This document shows positions 58,288-64,000 of a stretch of 64,000 nucleotides of DNA, piece by piece (position 1 is the stretch's first letter; every line of letters starts with the position of its first letter). The notes under the pieces are model-generated. The model was not told the DNA's origin. It worked only from the letters and a program-made list of their open reading frames with translations, and ran no database searches. The translations under genes were made by a program, and so were the position numbers. This DNA comes from Stramonita haemastoma (taxonomy: Eukaryota; Mollusca; Gastropoda; Neogastropoda; Muricidae), in the NCBI GenBank assembly GCA_030674155.1, contig CM060326.1, positions 37,726,131-37,790,130 on the forward strand. The letters are read 5' to 3'.

Positions 58288-58640
58288 CCTGGGACGGATA
58301 GCCTAGTGGTCAGAACATTGCACTGGCAATTTGATGACCTCGTGTTCCATTTCCTTGAGGGGATATTTCCCCTAAAGTCAACATCAGTGCTGACTCCATT
58401 CTCCCCAAAAGTCCTTCGGATGAGACTATAAACCGAGGCCCTGTGTGCAACGCATGCAGAACATCTTGTACACACGTTAAATCCTATTCCGCTTTTCGTA
58501 AGAGTAGGCCATTGTGTGCCGGTGGGAACAGATGACAAGATTTACAAAACTGAATACACACGGGGACTGGATGTTAAAAAAAAAAAAGCACATGGATGCT
58601 TATTCCATTATCCTCGATATAAAAGAATATAAAAAAAATT
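58288..58640 (+). repeat. SINE-A, full length
   Basis: A-box TAGCCTAGTGG at 58298-58308. The B-box is damaged (CGTGTTCCATT). Body complete, tail GATATAAAAGAATATAAAAA. Confidence 0.9.
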
Positions 58641-59004
58641 AAAAAGAGAGAATAAAGAAAGCCTGACGGCATGTTCAGGTAAACCAGTCAAACACATTAA
58701 CATGCCACAGCGGGCAGCACACTGATACCAAGATGCATGTGTGCCGTCGACTTGCTCACACTGCTTTAGCCTGCCTAGAATAATACTGCTCTCTCCCCAC
58801 ATAAATCTGTCAACACCCCCCCTCCCCCTCATAAAGATCTCCCCTTACTCCCACCCCTATGTTACCTTCAAATATCATGAGATTGTGCAGGTGAGAAGAC
58901 AATAGGTTTGGGTAGACGTGTGAAAACAGCAAGTGGTTGGGTGAGTCACCAGAACATATTCTCAGGTACAGGGTGGATCAATGATTAAGTTGTTGTTGTT
59001 CCCC
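58641..59004. other. Unannotated DNA
   Basis: No recognised feature. Confidence 0.35.
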
Positions 59005-59165
59005 AGCTTCACACTCTGGGGGATCACCCGAACGTGTTCTCTGACTCACTAATCCCACCTGGGAATCACTGTGAGATTGAAATTGCACACTGAATGAGAA
59101 GTTTGCGTATATGGCTATTTTCAAGTACCTCGCCATATAGGCAGCCATACTCCGACTTCAGAGGA
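59005..59165. repeat. Dispersed repeat, copy of 13543-13710
   Basis: Same orientation and spacing as its partner, with moderate divergence. Confidence 0.7.
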
Positions 59166-60708
59166 AATGATTAACTAAATGAACTGATCTAATTCCATCT
59201 GACAGCAAGCTGTTCAGACATAGTTGCTGCTACTGCTGTGATCTATCTATCTATTATAAAATATAATATATAAAATATAGAGAGAGATATTATATATATC
59301 TTTGCTGCTACCACTAGTAGTACTGTTATTACTCACGCTACTCACTCACTACTATTAATTTTATACTACTTACTATTACTATGAACACTACATCACCAGT
59401 AAGTTATGACAATAGGCCTACTGTGATGTTCTACACAGTTTTAGATATATAAGATTGCTTAGTTGTTCCTGCCAACCTTTCTTGCCCCGGTTGAGGAAGT
59501 TTTCCTAGACTAGTAGAGGAAAGGAAGGAGCAAACAGATTAACAACAAATACACATGCTGCCATTACGATACTAACAACTGTTGAAGAAGTAACCGATAC
59601 CTCCACATCAACAAATGCGCATGCTGTGTATTACGATACTTACAACTGTTTAAGAACTATCTCTACTGATTATTCAGAAAATCTAGTAACTGCACAGGAA
59701 CCCGAATAAACTTGATCCAAAACATTTCCTGTTCAGGATAAACTGATAGCTCTCCTGCCGACAATAATGAGCTGACGCGATGTGTCGACCACTTCTCTCG
59801 CTTACATAGACGCACAATCAATACAAGTAATTTACAAGTTGACTTATATGCAAGCCTTCATATAGGCTACACCATACACACTGCCAGTTATGGTGTTTAT
59901 GTAAAAGGCACTTCATCAAAGGGCCGGATGAAACAGTTCTCGCCACAGCTTAGTAAGGACTGATTTCCTTTAGGCTACTAGTGATGAAAACATATTTGGA
60001 CTCAAAAATTTGTTTTAATAGCTATATATGTGAAAACAGTCCTAGTCAGGATTTGGTAATGGTCGGCATCCCTTTGTGATAAATAACGTCGTATTCCCAA
60101 TCGATGATTTGTGTTTTAATAGTTGTAGGCTACTCGACCCATTTACTGACTTGATAAAACCACTACGATCTAACTCTAAGCCGTGTGCTGTAAGGCTGTG
60201 TGTTTCTGTCCCTCATTTTGAACGCACTGGAGAAAAGTTTACAGATAAAATTGCTGATAGGTACTCATCAACACGAGTGGTTTTAGAGTAAGCTACAGTT
60301 CTTCTCATAAAAGGTAATAACTTGGGTGTGCTTTATGCTGCCCTGTGCTTTAATAAGCCTTGGGTAGCGAGTTAAACTTGCCAGTGTTCAGGGCTAGTGC
60401 TGTTCTAGGCCCTAAGGTATGTTTTCATCTTTGTTCTTGTTTTCTTTAATGTTTTGAATATCATAACGTGTATCAGGTTTGCAACATATGTTGTTTTTGT
60501 TTGGTTTTGTTTACTCGTTGTGGTTTTTTTGTTTCTGGGCATGAGCTCAGAGGTTCACCAATGGTGAGATTTTTGTGTACCACCCCCCCCCCCCCCCCCC
60601 CAATAAGATAATGTTTCAAGTTCAGGGTTAGAGAACTGTTTTAGAACATGGCTATTTCCCCTAGGTGTATGTGAACTTGCATAAGCTTGTTAGTAGCATT
60701 CTGATAAT

Positions 60709-60763
<55 letters not shown>

Positions 60764-61640
60764 TATTATCTTTAAGTTACAGTCCTGCTAAATGACGATT
60801 TTTGTTACATATCAACTTTGGTTTTTTGCTGCAGCCTTTCTGTGCTCTTGTTTTTTTCTTTGATTTTTTTTTTTTTTTGAGGGGGGTGGGTACTTAACAC
60901 TAAATGATTCGGCTGCCCCTGTAATCAATGATTCAAGTTTATGAGTGGGCCAATGGCCATTTTGTGAATAAATCATTCGAGTTCCTTCTGTGTGTGTGCA
61001 CGCGCGCGTGTGTGTGTAAGTGTGCGTGTGTTTGTCAGTTTGAGACGAAAATTACTCTTATTGCTCCACAGACTCGATGTACAGGCGCCCGATAGTTCAG
61101 TAGAGTAGAGCTACAGAACATCAGGACTTAAAAATAAAAGTAGGCAAGTAAATATTTCCACGTTGTATGTTTTCTAAGGGTACGCTTGTTGTTGTTTTTA
61201 TCTAGGCTATAGGCGCTCAAGATCAAATGTATAGCCTAAATCTGAAACTACTCAAAGGCGTACTAGGGTGAACCCATTAGCCTACCGAAATTCATTTGTT
61301 GTACCAGCTCATCGCTTATCTGTGGTTAAAAAAAAGGAAGATTTTTAATATTTAAAAAAATAGCGTTTTCATCATGACATTCAGAAGTCACGCACATAAA
61401 AAAAAATACTGTATTCATCGTCTCCCTGTATTTATGACTTTTGACATCGTTAAGTTGCTGTACATTTGGCCATCTCATTTTTACAAGGCCTAAAGTAGCC
61501 CTATATTATTCGATCCCTTTCTTTGATGTGTTATTTTGGGGGATATTTCTAGCAAATCAATTAAGGATCTGTTGTATTTGTCGATATTTACTACTCTCGT
61601 TATGTGCACAGCACGGGAGGAAAACTTACAAAGTGATATT
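59166..61640. other. Mostly unique DNA upstream of PGRMC
   Basis: Contains a SINE-B 3' fragment in reverse (60540-60580), poly-C at 60583-60600, (CT)n at 60711-60760 and a short TG/CG block at 60990-61035. The frames at 60076 and 61441 have no family support. Confidence 0.45.
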
Positions 61641-61735
61641 TGCTTCTTGGCAGGTTTCGGCGCTCTGTCAACCCCTGTGTCAGCCGGATATTATTCAAAC
61701 ATCCTTCACCTTTAACAACACGTCAGTAAACTCAA

Positions 61736-62054
61736 ATGAAAATGGCTGACAACAGTGGTGCAGACGAGGCGGGAAGTGGCTTTATGTCAAGGCTAGCCTC
61801 TGAACTTTTTACAAGTCCTTTGAATTTAGCGTTGCTTGGTGTTTGTGGCTTTCTTATTTACAAAATCGTAGCTAGCAGGCGCAGGTCAGAGCCTTCAGAA
61901 CCAAAAGAACCTGAACTTCCGCCATTGAAGAAACAAGATTTCACATTGGAACAGTTGAGAGAGTACGACGGCAAAGGAAAGAACGGGCGCATTTTGATCG
62001 CAGTGAATGGAAAGGTGTTCGATGTCACGAAGGGGAGACGCTTCTATGGGCCAG
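61736..62054 (+). CDS. PGRMC1: Membrane-associated progesterone receptor component, first coding exon
   Basis: PGRMC proteins are ER and outer-membrane cytochrome-b5-like haem proteins that bind and stabilise cytochrome P450 enzymes. The exon encodes 106 residues plus one base. SRLASELFTSPLNLALLGVC, then GFLIYKIV, is the single N-terminal membrane helix (about 20-44) with the family motif FTSPLN. A Pro/Glu-rich linker follows, then the start of the cytochrome b5 fold: KKQDFTLEQLREYDG, RILIAVNGKVFDVTKG and RRFYGP, matching the animal family closely. The donor is CCAG|GTAATT at 62054/62055. The ATG at 61742 has the better match to family N-termini; that at 61736 is in frame two codons upstream. 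Later exons with the haem-contact tyrosines lie beyond the window. It could equally be PGRMC2, since invertebrates often have one gene. Confidence 0.93.
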
Positions 62055-62344
62055 GTAATTGAACTGCATATCCATCACGATTAAATCGAAATATTCTGAC
62101 TGTCACATGTAAAGAGGGCAGACAACCGAGGTGAGTAGATTAGCGCGTCGGACTTTTGATCCCATGTGTCAGGTGATGTTCGAATTGGACAGGGTTTGAA
62201 TAGGCTAGCCTTTTCAGATGCTGTTCTTTTGAGAGTGATTTTAAAAATTACTTATGAACTGTAATATGGCATTTTCAATATGCACCCATAGGGCCTAGTC
62301 GGTGTCACACGTGCGCGCAAGCACACACCACACACGCACCCCCC

Positions 62345-62375
<31 letters not shown>

Positions 62376-62816
62376 ACTCACACAATGTATGATACTGGAT
62401 CTCAGTGATATCACACAGTGTAAATAATGTTGGTGCACTTGTTTAAAGCTTTTTTCTTCATCACTGAAGTGTACATTAGTAAGCTTACTAAAAGTTACTT
62501 TTCAACTATTGCTACCTAATAATGTGGAGTGAAAATTGCTGAAGTTGAAAAAAAGAATTAGACTCTAAGTTCTAACTGTCTTAGCTTTGTGAAAGGGGGG
62601 GGGGGGGGGGGGGGGTCAAACACTTTTCAGTTTAATCATCCCATGAAGGGCTGTTAGTATTACATAACTGACAGGCTTGTTGATAAGAAGCATAATCTCG
62701 AAAGACAAAAGAAAGAGGGCTACATTTCAATTTCATATTCGTTTAAACATTCCAGAAAACTTCAATTAAAATTATATCTCACACACACACATCTTTCACC
62801 CACAACCAACCACACA

Positions 62817-62862
<46 letters not shown>

Positions 62863-63712
62863 CACACACACACACACACACACGCTTTAGGTGATGATGG
62901 GTGATTATCATGCTGTAAAATTGTATCATTGTCATTATGGGTAATTTGTCGGTTTGAAGTTTTTGCTTGGTTTGAGTGTTATGGATTGGATATATCAATT
63001 TGTTTAAGTGGTCTGTTTAGGTGTTTTTTTGCTTCTAAGGGTTTTTTGTTTTTTGCTAGATACTAAGATAGATGGCTTGATGATAAAAAGCAAATTTATT
63101 GCTTACTGAAGTGTACCATCTGGAAATAAAATTTTGACTTGACACATACACCAGTGCAGGACAACAATGGTATTAAGACCATTGAATAGAAAAGACATAC
63201 AAACTTATTTACAAATGCATGCAGGTAGGCGGGGGAGGGGGGGAGGAAATGGCCAGCTTGAGGCATGAATTCACTGTGTAAATCATTGCTGATGACTTTA
63301 ATTTTGAAAATCTTCTCGCCCTTAAACTATTGTGGTATGCAACCTGGGCATTTGAATCAATGAATGTTTGTACTCATGATTATTTACTCAATTACTGGCA
63401 AATCATTTTTTCAAAGCAGTTTCGATTTTGTGATTTGATGAATCCACTCACTGACAGTGAGACAGTCTCGAAGCAGCATATCATGGAATTTTCAAAAGTG
63501 CAATTGAAAATGGGCAACAAACTCTAATTTAGTAGTTTCTGTTCTGTCAAGATAGTGCTCATGACAAAATCAGATAATGATATAGTCACTTAAAGCCTAG
63601 TAAAGTTGTTTGCCCATACTGAGACCAATTTTTTTATGAATTGAACACAGGAGTGTGTAGTACTAGTAGCACTGTACTATTAGTAGTATTAGTACTAAGG
63701 GCTCTCTCTGAG

Positions 63713-63811
<99 letters not shown>

Positions 63812-64000
63812 ACAAAATCACATTATGTTAGACTAAGAGTAAGAGTCATTCTTCAGGGTGCATACCAAATGGGCTGTGAACCTTTTTATGGCAATGTTCA
63901 TTGTTCTGTCTGTGGTGTATAACTGTATGTGGACTTGTGTTTGTATGTTATAATTATATTTTATATTTGTGTGTGTAGCATACAATGATACATGTATACA
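62055..64000. other. PGRMC intron 1 (part)
   Basis: Poly-C at 62340-62360, poly-G at 62596-62616, (CA)n with two breaks at 62814-62882, a LINE-like 3' tail (GATAGATGGCTTGATGATAA, AATAAAATTTTGACTTGACA) at 63066-63145, and (CT)n with TCC breaks at 63712-63809. No second exon was found. Confidence 0.75.

Noticed and set aside
60076..60291. 71-codon frame upstream of PGRMC
   Set aside because: No family likeness, splice consensus or codon bias.

Overview
The window is animal nuclear DNA, most probably from a mollusc and perhaps a gastropod. The genes are split by GT-AG introns, the protein matches are to animal families, and about half of the sequence is microsatellite, minisatellite, tRNA-headed SINE or non-LTR retrotransposon. 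The taxon is an inference from repeat content and protein likeness, not from a marker gene. A 100-base run of N (13896-13995) joins two contigs, so gene order across it depends on scaffolding.

Three genes can be supported. (1) Positions 526-11489 on the + strand hold the last nine exons of cytoplasmic leucyl-tRNA synthetase (LARS1): the end of the anticodon-binding domain and the C-terminal domain, 364 codons, with upstream exons outside the window. (2) Positions about 49290-52700 on the + strand look like a small two-exon gene with CCAAT boxes, an E-box, a perfect Kozak ATG, a 67-codon arginine-rich ORF and a poly(A) signal. I do not recognise its product. (3) Positions 61736-62054 on the + strand are the first coding exon of a PGRMC-type membrane-associated progesterone receptor component, which runs out of the window to the right. 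A possible minus-strand exon of 24-bp repeats lies at 16996-17333.

Layout: 1-11.5 kb LARS1 exons and repeat-rich introns; 11.5-13.9 kb 3' flank; gap; 14.4-15.4 kb a 30-bp minisatellite split by a SINE; 16-26 kb SINEs, (TG)n, (TA)n and (TATC)n; 26.1-26.9 kb an 18/24-bp minisatellite; 27.0-27.5 kb long (AC)n and (GATA)n; 27.7-29.5 kb an RTE-like retrotransposon with its 5' part inverted; 30-49 kb SINE copies and simple repeats; 49.3-52.7 kb the small gene; 53.4-58.7 kb SINEs, a 3' LINE fragment and a GTAGT satellite; 58.7-61.6 kb mostly unique DNA leading to PGRMC.

The most unusual observation is in LARS1. Three introns carry tandem repeats at their 3' ends that include the real splice acceptor and the first codons of the next exon. 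The largest (about 4.9-6.36 kb) has about 23 decoy copies, each a 27-base in-frame micro-exon candidate. A second theme is that truncated retroelement copies repeatedly sit between two blocks of the same microsatellite.
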